From Anaerovibrio sp. (GTDB lineage: Bacteria; Bacillota; Negativicutes; Selenomonadales; Selenomonadaceae): a DNA stretch of 5,749 nt. Both the position numbers and the translations under genes were made by a program. Of this stretch, positions 1 to 5,749 are shown piece after piece. The DNA lies in NCBI GenBank assembly GCA_016302095.1, contig JAEDOE010000092.1:1-5749 (forward strand). Reading direction: 5' to 3'. The notes under the pieces are model-generated. The model was not told where the DNA came from. It searched no databases and saw only the letters and a list, made by a program, of their open reading frames with translations. The stretch's first letter is position 1; each line of letters begins with the position of its first letter.

Positions 1-1166
1 CCGATGCCCATGATGCCTACGGGCAGGGCGGAGAGGATGGTCTTTTTCAGGAATTTGTTTTTGGTCTTGAAATACACGGCAAGGCAGGCGCCTATCTGAC
101 CGCAGCCAGCCATGGCAAGGATAGGCAGCAGCAGGGTGACGCCGTACTCCTGAATAAGCTGCACATGGATAGGTGTCATGGCCTGATGGATGCCCAGCAT
201 GACGATAGGCAGCCAGAGCCCTCCCAGGATAAAGCCGGTCAGGGCACCTCCCTCATGGATGGCAATAGTTACGCCGTCACCGATGGCGGTGGCGATGATG
301 CCTCCAACAGGTTGCAGGATAAAGAGGGCGGCAAAGCCTGCAATCAGGATGGTCAAAAGGGGCGTCAGGAGCAAATCCAGCATGGTGGGAATGATTTTCC
401 TGAGGCGCAGCTCCAGCCAGGCGCCGAAGGCTGTCACCAGCAGCACGGCAATAATGCCGCCCCTGCCCGGCAGCAGCTGCTCATTGCCCAGCATGATGTC
501 CTTGAGAGCCGGATGGGTGATGACTGCTGCCAGTATGCCACCCAGAATGGGGGAGCCGCCGAATTCCTTGGCGGCATTGAAGCCCACGAACAGGTTCATG
601 CCGTAGAAGATGGCATTGCCCATGATGGCAAGCATTTTTATCCATGCCATATCAGCAAGGGAGGGCTCGGATTTCAGCAGCAGGTTTAAAAGTCCTGTAA
701 TCAGGCCGCAGGCAATGAAGCCCGGAATGAGGGGGATGAAGATGCCGGAGATTTTTTTCAGCAGCAGCTTGAAAGGGGTGGCATTTTTGGCCTTTATCTC
801 TGCGTGAAGCTTTTTGCCATCGCCAATGCCGTATCCGGGGGTAATATCCTGTCCCTGTTTTTGGCTGCCTTGCCCGGACGGTGCTGGCTGTGCTTTTTCT
901 TTTGCCTGTGCCCGTGCTGCCTGCAGTAGCTGCTGGAAGGCAGCCGCTGTCTGCTCGGCTGCCCCCGGGCCCAGGATAACCTGCAGTTCCGTGTCTGCCT
1001 GATTGACGCCGATAACGCCCTCAAGGGCTTTTAGTTGTGCCACTGCTTCCGGCGCAGCCTGTGCCAGCTGCAGCCTGAGCCTGGTCATGCAGTTGGCGGC
1101 ATGGAGAATGTTTTCCTCCGGGCCTGTTATGTCAAAAATTTTCTTTGCCAGTGATTTGTAATCCAT
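1..1166 (-). CDS. murP: PTS N-acetylmuramic acid transporter, EIIBC component (3' end outside window)
   Basis: This is an inner-membrane phosphotransferase permease that should import N-acetylmuramic acid and phosphorylate it to MurNAc-6-phosphate. My translation from the ATG at 1166 is open to the window edge, giving 388 codons; E. coli MurP is about 474 residues, so roughly the last 80-90 are missing. Residues 1-85 form an EIIB domain with the phosphocysteine motif NCMTRLR, the phosphorylated Cys being residue 26. Residues about 85-130 are a hydrophilic linker rich in A, Q, K and P. From about 133 a multi-span EIIC domain follows, with family-typical stretches ITHPAL (216-221), IHEGG (303-307) and GIHQAMTPIH (325-334). 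No EIIA domain precedes EIIB, so EIIA is probably supplied in trans, as Crr does in E. coli, unless one follows downstream. An AAGGAG site (complement of 1177-1182) lies 10 bases before the start and overlaps the murQ stop codon, suggesting translational coupling. The EIIBC family is certain; the MurNAc substrate is inferred from murQ next door. Confidence 0.9.
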   Translation of the reverse strand, partial: MDYKSLAKKIFDITGPEENILHAANCMTRLRLQLAQAAPEAVAQLKALEGVIGVNQADTELQVILGPGAAEQTAAAFQQLLQAARAQAKEKAQPAPSGQGSQKQGQDITPGYGIGDGKKLHAEIKAKNATPFKLLLKKISGIFIPLIPGFIACGLITGLLNLLLKSEPSLADMAWIKMLAIMGNAIFYGMNLFVGFNAAKEFGGSPILGGILAAVITHPALKDIMLGNEQLLPGRGGIIAVLLVTAFGAWLELRLRKIIPTMLDLLLTPLLTILIAGFAALFILQPVGGIIATAIGDGVTIAIHEGGALTGFILGGLWLPIVMLGIHQAMTPIHVQLIQEYGVTLLLPILAMAGCGQIGACLAVYFKTKNKFLKKTILSALPVGIMGI

Positions 1167-1176
1167 AGATAAATTG

Positions 1177-1182
1177 CTCCTT
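1177..1182 (-). promoter_or_regulatory. Ribosome binding site of murP overlapping the murQ stop
   Basis: The minus strand reads AAGGAG here, 10 bases upstream of the murP ATG at 1166. The site shares bases with the murQ stop codon (complement of 1181-1183). This favours coupled translation of the two genes from one mRNA. Confidence 0.85.
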
Positions 1183-2089
1183 AATCTTGCTTTAAATCAG
1201 CCAGTGCCCTGGCTACATAGCCATCTGCCGCTGCCAGCTTCTGCCGGGCGGACTCTGCATCCAGCCCTGAGAGCAGGGTGAAGATGGCAAGCTTGGCATG
1301 TCCGCCGGTGCTGCCGAGGGCTGCTGCTGCCTCCTGCCTGTCACAACCGGTAGCTTCCATGACAATCCGCAGGGAACGTTCTGCCAGCTTTTGGTTGGTG
1401 GCTTTCAGGTCGACCATCAGGTTGCCATAGACCTTGCCCAGCTTGATCATGGTGCCGGTGGACAGCATGTTCAGCACCAGCTTCTGGGCAGTGCCTGCCT
1501 TTAGCCGGGTGGAGCCGGTGATGACCTCAGGTCCCGGCAGGGGGCAGATAGTAAGCTCTGCTTCTTTGGACATGGGCGAGTCCGGGCTGCACACCAGGGC
1601 AATGGCGGCTGCTCCCCTGGCACGGGCGTATTTCAGGGCACCGATGCTGTAGGGAGTCCTGCCGGAGGCCGCCAGTGCCACGAGGGCATCCTTTTCATTC
1701 AGGCTGGCTGCGGCCAGGTCATCAGCTGCCAGCTGCTCCGAGTCCTCAGCTCCCTCCTGGGCAGTAAACATGGCAGCCTGCCCTCCTGCAATCAGTCCCT
1801 GCACCAGCTCCGGGGCAGTGCCGAAGGTGGGAGGGCATTCCGCTGCATCAAGGACACCCAGCCTGCCGGAGGTACCGGCACCTGCATAAAAAAGCCGTCC
1901 GCCCCGGCGCAGCCTGTCTGTGATTGTGTCAATGGCGGCAGCAATGGCAGGCAGCTCCCTTGCCACGGCAGGGGCAACCTTTGCGTCCTCCTGGTTGATG
2001 AGGGTGGCAAGCTCCAGGGTGCTCATGGTATCAATATGGCGTGTGAGGGGATTTATTTTCTCAGTAGCAAGCTGTTCAAGCTTCAGCAT
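1181..2089 (-). CDS. murQ: N-acetylmuramic acid 6-phosphate etherase MurQ
   Basis: This cytoplasmic lyase cleaves the D-lactyl ether of MurNAc-6-phosphate, giving GlcNAc-6-phosphate and D-lactate, and feeds cell-wall sugar into amino-sugar metabolism. The 302 residues match the family's usual length of about 300. A SIS-type sugar-phosphate fold is visible: YAGAGTSGRLGVLDAAECPPTFG (about 68-90) contains the likely catalytic Glu84, and EGAEDS contains Glu115; these correspond to E. coli Glu83 and Glu114. The GckR/MurQ family signature begins at GPEVITGSTRLK and continues into STGTMIKLGKVYGNLMVDL. The reading frame extends upstream to an ATG at 2152, but I chose 2089 because AAGGAG (complement of 2098-2103) sits 8 bases before it, the protein then begins at the conserved MLKLEQLATEKINPLTRHID, and the extension covers an inverted repeat that looks like a leader. 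It is the first gene of a murQ-murP unit and is divergent from the PAS-GGDEF gene. Confidence 0.97.
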   Translation of the reverse strand: MLKLEQLATEKINPLTRHIDTMSTLELATLINQEDAKVAPAVARELPAIAAAIDTITDRLRRGGRLFYAGAGTSGRLGVLDAAECPPTFGTAPELVQGLIAGGQAAMFTAQEGAEDSEQLAADDLAAASLNEKDALVALAASGRTPYSIGALKYARARGAAAIALVCSPDSPMSKEAELTICPLPGPEVITGSTRLKAGTAQKLVLNMLSTGTMIKLGKVYGNLMVDLKATNQKLAERSLRIVMEATGCDRQEAAAALGSTGGHAKLAIFTLLSGLDAESARQKLAAADGYVARALADLKQD

Positions 2090-2097
2090 AGCATCAT

Positions 2098-2103
2098 CTC
2101 CTT
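2098..2103 (-). promoter_or_regulatory. Ribosome binding site that decides the murQ start
   Basis: The minus strand reads AAGGAG, 8 bases before the ATG at 2089. No comparable site precedes the upstream in-frame ATG at 2152, so this is the main evidence for the shorter MurQ. Confidence 0.85.
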
Positions 2104-2118
2104 GTATAATAAGTTTGG

Positions 2119-2146
2119 CAAGCAGGATATCTGATTTGCCTGCTTG
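2119..2146 (-). promoter_or_regulatory. Inverted repeat in the murQ 5' leader (operator or RNA hairpin)
   Basis: CAAGCAGG (2119-2126) and CCTGCTTG (2139-2146) form a perfect 8-base inverted repeat around a 12-base centre. It lies 15 bases upstream of the murQ ribosome binding site and downstream of the candidate murQ promoter. It could be an operator for a MurNAc-responsive repressor (RpiR-type MurR proteins are known for such operons) or a leader hairpin affecting translation. There is no U-run after it, so it is not a simple terminator. Structure seen; role inferred. Confidence 0.55.
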
Positions 2147-2201
2147 TGTCATTTTTAGAAGCTTGTGAAATTTAATAGTTTTTTTGTATTTTTATAGCGT
2201 A

Positions 2202-2231
2202 TTGCCTATTAGTTATGATAAAATATATAAT
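2202..2231 (+). promoter_or_regulatory. Candidate promoter for the PAS-GGDEF gene
   Basis: TTGCCT (2202-2207) and a perfect TATAAT (2226-2231) are separated by 18 bases. A second perfect TATAAT lies at 2233-2238 and could be used instead. Transcription would start near 2238-2245, giving a leader of about 55-75 bases. The site overlaps the candidate murQ promoter on the other strand almost completely. Confidence 0.5.
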
Positions 2232-2243
2232 GTATAATTGCAA
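2215..2243 (-). promoter_or_regulatory. Candidate promoter for murQP
   Basis: On the minus strand, TTGCAA (2238-2243) and TATCAT (2215-2220) are separated by 17 bases, the ideal spacing for a housekeeping sigma factor. They match the consensus -35 and -10 at 4 of 6 and 5 of 6 bases. Transcription would start near 2208 and give a leader of roughly 120 bases. AT-rich sequence makes chance matches common. Confidence 0.45.
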
Positions 2244-2276
2244 GTTTGACGTGAATGTAAATGAAAAATTTGCAAG
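2238..2276. repeat. Direct repeat TTGCAAG, two copies
   Basis: TTGCAAG occurs at 2238-2244 and 2270-2276, 32 bases apart, close to three turns of DNA. The first copy covers the candidate murQ -35 element and the second lies in the leader of the PAS-GGDEF gene. Each contains the self-complementary TTGCAA. It may be a paired protein-binding site; two 7-base copies in AT-rich DNA could also be chance. Confidence 0.3.
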
Positions 2277-2298
2277 CTGCTAATGCTAATCTGCTGTA

Positions 2299-4029
2299 AT
2301 GGTGGTAGAAATGATGAAAAATGGATTGATTTCATGGCTGGAAAAAAAGCATATTGCTAATGAGTGTGATCTTGACAAGATTTTGGGACCTATGGCGTTT
2401 GTTGTCAGGCAGGACGGACATATCATGTTTAAGGGAGCAAATACCGTTTTTGAAAAACTATTTGGCTGGAAGAATTATCAGTGGAGCCAGGGCATGGATG
2501 CCGGGCATTTGCTGACGCGGGAGTCGCTGGAAAAATTCAGTAGCCTTCTGGACAGGTCCAGCCGCAAGGTCTTTGTGGAGTTTACGGAGAATATTAATTT
2601 TAAGAATTTGATGGGAATAGTGCTTAAATGCCGTGTGCATGTGTGCTGTATATCTTCTAACCAGAGCAATGTCAGCTATGTGCTGCGTGCCAGCTACAAC
2701 AAGCAGGCGCAAATAAAGGAAGCACTTTTCACGGAGGCACTGCGCCAGAGCAGGGTGAACTGCTGGTACTGGGATATGAACCAGGGCTCAATCATGTTTT
2801 TTAATACGGACTTGCCGGAGCAGCCTTACGAGGGGATTCCTTTCATGAACGAGGAGTGTGCCTCTTTTGAGAACTTTCCCCAGGGCATGGTGGATGTGCT
2901 GAATTTTGCCGGGGATTACCGCAATCAATTCATGGATTTTGTCAAAAAGCTTCTGTCCAGGGATCAGTCCGGGGATTTGTCCCTGGAGCTGGCATTGGAG
3001 ACAGATGATGGCAGGCTGATATGGGTGAGCTTTACGGGGCAGATTGTCCGGGATGCGAAGCATACGCCGGAATACGTCATGGGTACCTGGAAGAATATCA
3101 CGGACCAGAAGGTGAATGAGCAGCAGCAGCAGCATAACAATTATCTGATGGGGACGTTGGTGAAGGAGTCACTGTATGACATTACGGTGAACCTGAACAA
3201 GAATTTTTTTGTGGCAGATAACAGCCTGGAGAAGTGGATGGAGGAAACCAGGGTGTTTTCCCCTTACTATGACCAGGCTATCAGGGAGCTGGTTAATGAG
3301 CGTGTCATCAAGGGCGACCGGCAGAAGCTGCTGGATTTTTTTGCGCTGGATACCCTGCGCGGGCTGCCGGAGGATGAAAATTTCTCCATTGAGTATCAGC
3401 GGAAGTACAATGGCAAGATGAATTGGTTCAAGGTAACTATCAACACTTTTTGCCTGGATGAGTTTTCTGACAAGTGGATGTATGCCCTTGTCTATGATAT
3501 TGATGCCAGCAAGCAGCGGGAGCTGGTGCTGGAGCGGATGGCGGCAACAGATGCCCTGACAGGCCTGTACAACCGCAGCCATTCCCTGGAGCTGATGGAG
3601 CAGTACATCAGGGAGCATGAGAATATGCCGACAGCTATTATGTACATGGATCTGGATAACTTCAAGAGCGTAAATGATACGCTGGGGCATGCTGCCGGTG
3701 ACAGCCTGCTGATTTGCGTTGCCAACGCCATGCGCAGCTATTTTGGCAAGGATGCCGTGCTGGGGCGGATAGGCGGTGACGAGTTCATCATGATGTACCT
3801 GAATGCCGACAAGAGCTATGTGGGGCAGATGATGAGCGATTTTGTGAATTATGTGGGAGACAAGTGCCGGGCGGAGTGCCCTGATATAGGCGTGACTGCC
3901 TCCCTTGGCTATGTGCTGCACCCGGATTTTGGCGATGATGTTGCCGTGCTGGCAGGGCTGGCTGACAAGGCTCTGTATGAGGCGAAGCACCATGGCAAAA
4001 ATACGGCGGTGGAGTATAAGGAAAAATGA
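2299..4029 (+). CDS. Soluble multi-PAS protein with C-terminal GGDEF (probable diguanylate cyclase)
   Basis: A 576-residue protein that probably makes the second messenger c-di-GMP from two GTP. I see no transmembrane segment or signal peptide, so it should be cytosolic. The N-terminal part looks like three PAS-type sensory regions: about 27-135, about 145-270 (ending in the PAC-like GTWKNITDQK) and about 288-405 (ending in ALVYDIDASKQ). These assignments rest on pattern only, and the ligand is unknown. A QQQQ linker (275-278) joins the second and third. The GGDEF domain spans about 412-572: DALTGLYNR at 418, DLDNFKSVND at 451 with the metal-binding Asp, GHAAGD, the active-site GGDEF at 492-496, and DKALYEAKHHGKN near the end. 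The RxxD inhibitory site normally just before GGDEF is absent. Start choice is uncertain: ATG 2299 has no clear ribosome site, whereas ATGs at 2311 and 2314 follow a weak GGTGG at 2301-2305. It is divergent from murQ and convergent with the regulator gene. Confidence 0.93.
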   Translation: MVVEMMKNGLISWLEKKHIANECDLDKILGPMAFVVRQDGHIMFKGANTVFEKLFGWKNYQWSQGMDAGHLLTRESLEKFSSLLDRSSRKVFVEFTENINFKNLMGIVLKCRVHVCCISSNQSNVSYVLRASYNKQAQIKEALFTEALRQSRVNCWYWDMNQGSIMFFNTDLPEQPYEGIPFMNEECASFENFPQGMVDVLNFAGDYRNQFMDFVKKLLSRDQSGDLSLELALETDDGRLIWVSFTGQIVRDAKHTPEYVMGTWKNITDQKVNEQQQQHNNYLMGTLVKESLYDITVNLNKNFFVADNSLEKWMEETRVFSPYYDQAIRELVNERVIKGDRQKLLDFFALDTLRGLPEDENFSIEYQRKYNGKMNWFKVTINTFCLDEFSDKWMYALVYDIDASKQRELVLERMAATDALTGLYNRSHSLELMEQYIREHENMPTAIMYMDLDNFKSVNDTLGHAAGDSLLICVANAMRSYFGKDAVLGRIGGDEFIMMYLNADKSYVGQMMSDFVNYVGDKCRAECPDIGVTASLGYVLHPDFGDDVAVLAGLADKALYEAKHHGKNTAVEYKEK

Positions 4030-4050
4030 AATAGGGCTTTAGAGAATAAA

Positions 4051-4095
4051 ACACCCCCTTGGGCAGTGTTTGGATGGCACTGTGCAAGGGGGTGT
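4051..4095. terminator. Bidirectional rho-independent terminator between convergent genes
   Basis: ACACCCCCTTG (4051-4061) pairs perfectly with CAAGGGGGTGT (4085-4095), an 11-base GC-rich stem. It extends inward through an internal loop to CAGTG (4064-4068) paired with CACTG (4078-4082) and a 9-base loop. On the plus strand it is followed by a T-rich run (TTTT at 4097-4100), ending the PAS-GGDEF transcript 22 bases after its stop. On the minus strand it is followed by TTTATT, ending the regulator transcript 12 bases after its stop. Confidence 0.9.
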
Positions 4096-4106
4096 GTTTT
4101 GTGTGT

Positions 4107-5564
4107 TTAAAGATAATTTTTTTCCAGTTCTTGCAAAATATTGAGGGTTTCTGCCTGGGAATATACCAGGCGGCTGTTCTGTATGTATTCCATGAAGCCG
4201 TAAAAGGCGTGCAGCAGGCTGGGCTCATTGAGCGTCAGGGAAAATGTGGTGTCGTTTTCCAGCCGCAAATACAGGATGATTCTGGTAGGTGACAGTGCCT
4301 CTACATTCAGGGCAACAGGCAGGTTCAGCTTAGCTGTATTTATGATGCGAGGTACCAGAAAACCGGTATCGACAGCACGCAGCATGTTTTTTAATACTCT
4401 CCTGCGGCTTTCTACATCCAGCGGTTTATAAAACATATCAGGAATTTCTGTAATTCGTCCTGTATTCAGGAAAAGCTCTAATCCTTCCTGGGTAAAGCAG
4501 GAATTGATGATGGTACGCTTTACTACAGCGAAGTGGGTAGCGATGCGCCTAAGCATGTCCTCAGAAAAATACTCCATCTTCAGATGGCTGGCAATAATGT
4601 CATCATCAATAAAAGGTGTCAGGCAAGGCTGATAGAGGATGGTATAGATTTGCGGTGCCAGGTCTGCGGCCTTGCCGGACATGATGACCTTTTCAAGATA
4701 ATTGGAAAATGAGGTGGTAAGGGAATGGCAGATGGGCGATGTGCAGATCATTTTTTTGTGGAAAAATTGCTTCATGAATTTGTTGATTTCCGGGGAGTCA
4801 AAAAACAGTGCTTGTCCGGCATCCGCGGAAAAACAGAGGGAGTACTCGCTGGTCAGCAGCATACATGGCAACAGTGACCATTCGTTGAAAAGGCTGTCCA
4901 CATGGTCATAATAGCAGTGAGCCTCAAATGCTGGACAGGATAGCAAGGTTGGCATCAGCTTTTCCAGGCAACGTAGGTTGTAGCAGTCATCATCGTCATT
5001 GGCCTGATCAAAGCAGATGATATTGTCCACCTTGGCTCCTGGTGCAAAGCAGGTCAGGGAGGCAAGAAGCTCATAGAGATACTGATAATCCGGCTGGGCA
5101 ATCAGATAAACATGGCCATTTGGCTTTTGCAGCTCCATTTCCAGCAGGGTGCGAACCAGCTGATTTATCTGCGGCCGCTCTGTGATAATCTGCGGTATCA
5201 ATTCCTGCTGGGAAAGTATACTTTGAATATTTTTAGAACTTATTTTCGGGGGGGTGGAATCGATTTTAAAAAGTGACGGTTTTGCACAGTTTAAAAGCAG
5301 CTTTTGTACATATTGCAGCTGATGGTAGGCTGACTCGCCACGCAGGCTGATTTCATAAGCAGTCAATAGATCATCTGTATCTGACGGGGAGAGCAGGAGG
5401 GTGCGGGCAATGGCAAGCACTATATCCTTGTTGGTCGGAATACGGTCGCCTTTGATCATTTTGTGCACCATGGTGCGCTCTACGCCGGAGGTAACGGATA
5501 CGGAATAAATTGTCTGTCCGCTTTTTTCAACATAGTATTTTAGTTTTTGGGCAAAACTTGACAT
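4107..5564 (-). CDS. Xre/Cro-like HTH regulator with long C-terminal region of unknown function
   Basis: A probable DNA-binding regulator of 485 residues. Residues about 1-65 resemble an Xre/Cro helix-turn-helix (core about 18-43, TIYSVSVTSGVERTMVHKMI then KGDRIPT), followed by a helical stretch with LLTAYEISLRGESAY (about 66-80). The remaining ~400 residues match no domain I recognise. They are soluble in character, have a hydrophobic-core pattern from about 148 (GHVYLIAQPD), an acidic NDDDDC run near 189-194, and most of the protein's 13 cysteines between about 172 and 314. The protein is far longer than a simple Xre repressor (about 70-130 residues), so the C-terminal part may sense a ligand or mediate oligomerisation. 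I chose ATG 5564 over the in-frame ATG 5570 because AAGGA (complement of 5574-5578) lies 9 bases before 5564 but only 3 before 5570. It appears single-gene, with its own promoter candidate and a shared terminator. Regulatory target unknown; autoregulation is possible. The reading frame is secure; the function is only partly so. Confidence 0.85.
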   Translation of the reverse strand: MSSFAQKLKYYVEKSGQTIYSVSVTSGVERTMVHKMIKGDRIPTNKDIVLAIARTLLLSPSDTDDLLTAYEISLRGESAYHQLQYVQKLLLNCAKPSLFKIDSTPPKISSKNIQSILSQQELIPQIITERPQINQLVRTLLEMELQKPNGHVYLIAQPDYQYLYELLASLTCFAPGAKVDNIICFDQANDDDDCYNLRCLEKLMPTLLSCPAFEAHCYYDHVDSLFNEWSLLPCMLLTSEYSLCFSADAGQALFFDSPEINKFMKQFFHKKMICTSPICHSLTTSFSNYLEKVIMSGKAADLAPQIYTILYQPCLTPFIDDDIIASHLKMEYFSEDMLRRIATHFAVVKRTIINSCFTQEGLELFLNTGRITEIPDMFYKPLDVESRRRVLKNMLRAVDTGFLVPRIINTAKLNLPVALNVEALSPTRIILYLRLENDTTFSLTLNEPSLLHAFYGFMEYIQNSRLVYSQAETLNILQELEKNYL

Positions 5565-5573
5565 ACTCATCCA

Positions 5574-5578
5574 TCCTT
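5574..5578 (-). promoter_or_regulatory. Ribosome binding site of the HTH regulator
   Basis: The minus strand reads AAGGA, 9 bases before the ATG at 5564 and 3 bases before the ATG at 5570. Normal spacing favours 5564. Confidence 0.65.
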
Positions 5579-5602
5579 TTCTAAGTGGAATGTTCTAAGG
5601 AA

Positions 5603-5631
5603 ATTATTACATGGTTTGACGGTAAGTGCAA
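5603..5631 (-). promoter_or_regulatory. Candidate promoter for the HTH regulator
   Basis: On the minus strand, TTGCAC (5626-5631) is followed after 17 bases by AATAAT (5603-5608). The -10 is preceded by TGT, an extended -10 arrangement that can make up for the weak -35. Transcription would start near 5596 and give a leader of about 30 bases. Confidence 0.45.
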
Positions 5632-5639
5632 TGAATTGT

Positions 5640-5670
5640 ATGAAAAATACATGAAAGTACATGAAAAAAC
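5640..5670. repeat. Short tandem ATGAAA repeats at about 10-base spacing
   Basis: ATGAAAAATAC (5640-5650), ATGAAAGTAC (5651-5660) and ATGAAAAAAC (5661-5670) follow one another; a weaker ATGAATTGT precedes at 5631. The period of 10-11 bases places A-tracts on one face of the helix, which could bend the DNA or hold repeated protein contacts. It lies between the regulator's promoter and the outward promoter. Confidence 0.5.
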
Positions 5671-5671
5671 C

Positions 5672-5691
5672 TTGTCACACTATTTGTCACA
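5672..5691. repeat. Direct repeat TTGTCACA, two copies
   Basis: TTGTCACA occurs at 5672-5679 and 5684-5691, 12 bases apart and immediately upstream of the candidate outward promoter. The placement suits an activator or autoregulator site in the divergent region. No known family is identified from the motif. Confidence 0.45.
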
Positions 5692-5693
5692 TA

Positions 5694-5722
5694 TTGAGAT
5701 GTAGGTTTTTAGGATGTATTAT
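5694..5722 (+). promoter_or_regulatory. Candidate outward promoter for a gene right of the window
   Basis: TTGAGA (5694-5699) and TATTAT (5717-5722) are separated by exactly 17 bases, each matching the consensus at 5 of 6 positions. Transcription would start near 5729 and run off the right edge, so the next gene is probably divergent from the HTH regulator. An ATG at 5742 with a weak AGGA at 5734-5737 could be its start, but too little sequence follows to judge. Confidence 0.5.
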
Positions 5723-5749
5723 CTAAGATGTATAGGAATTTATGACTAT

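Noticed and set aside
165..689. Plus-strand open frame (174 codons) opposite murP
   Set aside because: The other strand encodes a convincing EIIC membrane domain. This frame gives a Q/G/H/D-rich product with no recognisable motif.
2090..2152. N-terminal extension of MurQ from the ATG at 2152
   Set aside because: It lacks a ribosome site, does not resemble MurQ N-termini, and covers the leader inverted repeat. The ATG at 2089 has a strong, well-spaced site.
2090..2298. Riboswitch or small RNA in the murQ/GGDEF intergenic region
   Set aside because: Apart from the 8-base inverted repeat there is no multi-helix architecture, no conserved aptamer motif such as a c-di-GMP riboswitch core, and no terminator. 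Promoter and operator elements explain the region better.
3121..3132. CAG trinucleotide run
   Set aside because: Only four in-frame units encoding QQQQ in an inter-domain linker. No sign of a meaningful microsatellite.
3169..3993. Long minus-strand open frame (274 codons) opposite the GGDEF gene
   Set aside because: It lies wholly antisense to a gene with intact conserved motifs. Its translation is rich in His, Gln and Ile with no domain pattern, typical of a shadow frame.
1..5749. Mobile element, phage, CRISPR or defence system
   Set aside because: No transposase, integrase, terminal inverted repeats, target duplications, spaced repeats or nuclease genes are visible. murQP and the PAS-GGDEF gene look like normal chromosomal genes, and the HTH protein is much larger than typical phage repressors.

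Overview
The window holds four protein-coding genes and reads as ordinary bacterial chromosome. The protein styles fit an anaerobic Gram-positive-lineage bacterium: a MurP-type PTS permease, a MurQ etherase, a soluble PAS-GGDEF protein and a large Xre-like regulator, all with strong AAGGAG-type ribosome binding sites. My guess is a Negativicutes member of the Selenomonas type or a clostridial relative. That is inference from protein style and base composition, not from a marker gene.

Layout. Positions 1-2089 (minus strand) hold a two-gene unit for N-acetylmuramic acid use. murQ comes first and murP follows 14 bases later; the 3' end of murP lies outside the window. MurP imports and phosphorylates MurNAc, and MurQ removes the lactyl ether to give GlcNAc-6-phosphate and D-lactate, so the pair is a cell-wall sugar salvage route. 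Positions 2090-2298 are an AT-rich divergent intergenic region. It contains overlapping candidate promoters for both directions, a leader inverted repeat in front of murQ, and a direct repeat. Positions 2299-4029 (plus strand) encode a soluble protein with about three PAS-like regions and a C-terminal GGDEF domain. The catalytic motifs are intact but the usual inhibitory site is missing, so it is probably a diguanylate cyclase.

A strong hairpin at 4051-4095 separates this gene from the convergent gene at 4107-5564 (minus strand) and can terminate both. That gene encodes a ~485-residue protein with an N-terminal helix-turn-helix and a long C-terminal region that I do not recognise. Positions 5565-5749 are non-coding. 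They hold a probable promoter for the regulator, short phased repeats, a TTGTCACA direct repeat and a good outward promoter for an unseen gene to the right.

The murQP pair is clear in function. The cyclase and the regulator have no proven link to it beyond position. The main points of interest are the overlapping divergent promoters between murQ and the cyclase, the murQ leader inverted repeat, the cyclase without an I-site, and the unknown, cysteine-containing C-terminal region of the regulator. I saw no RNA gene, mobile element, CRISPR array or clear new system.
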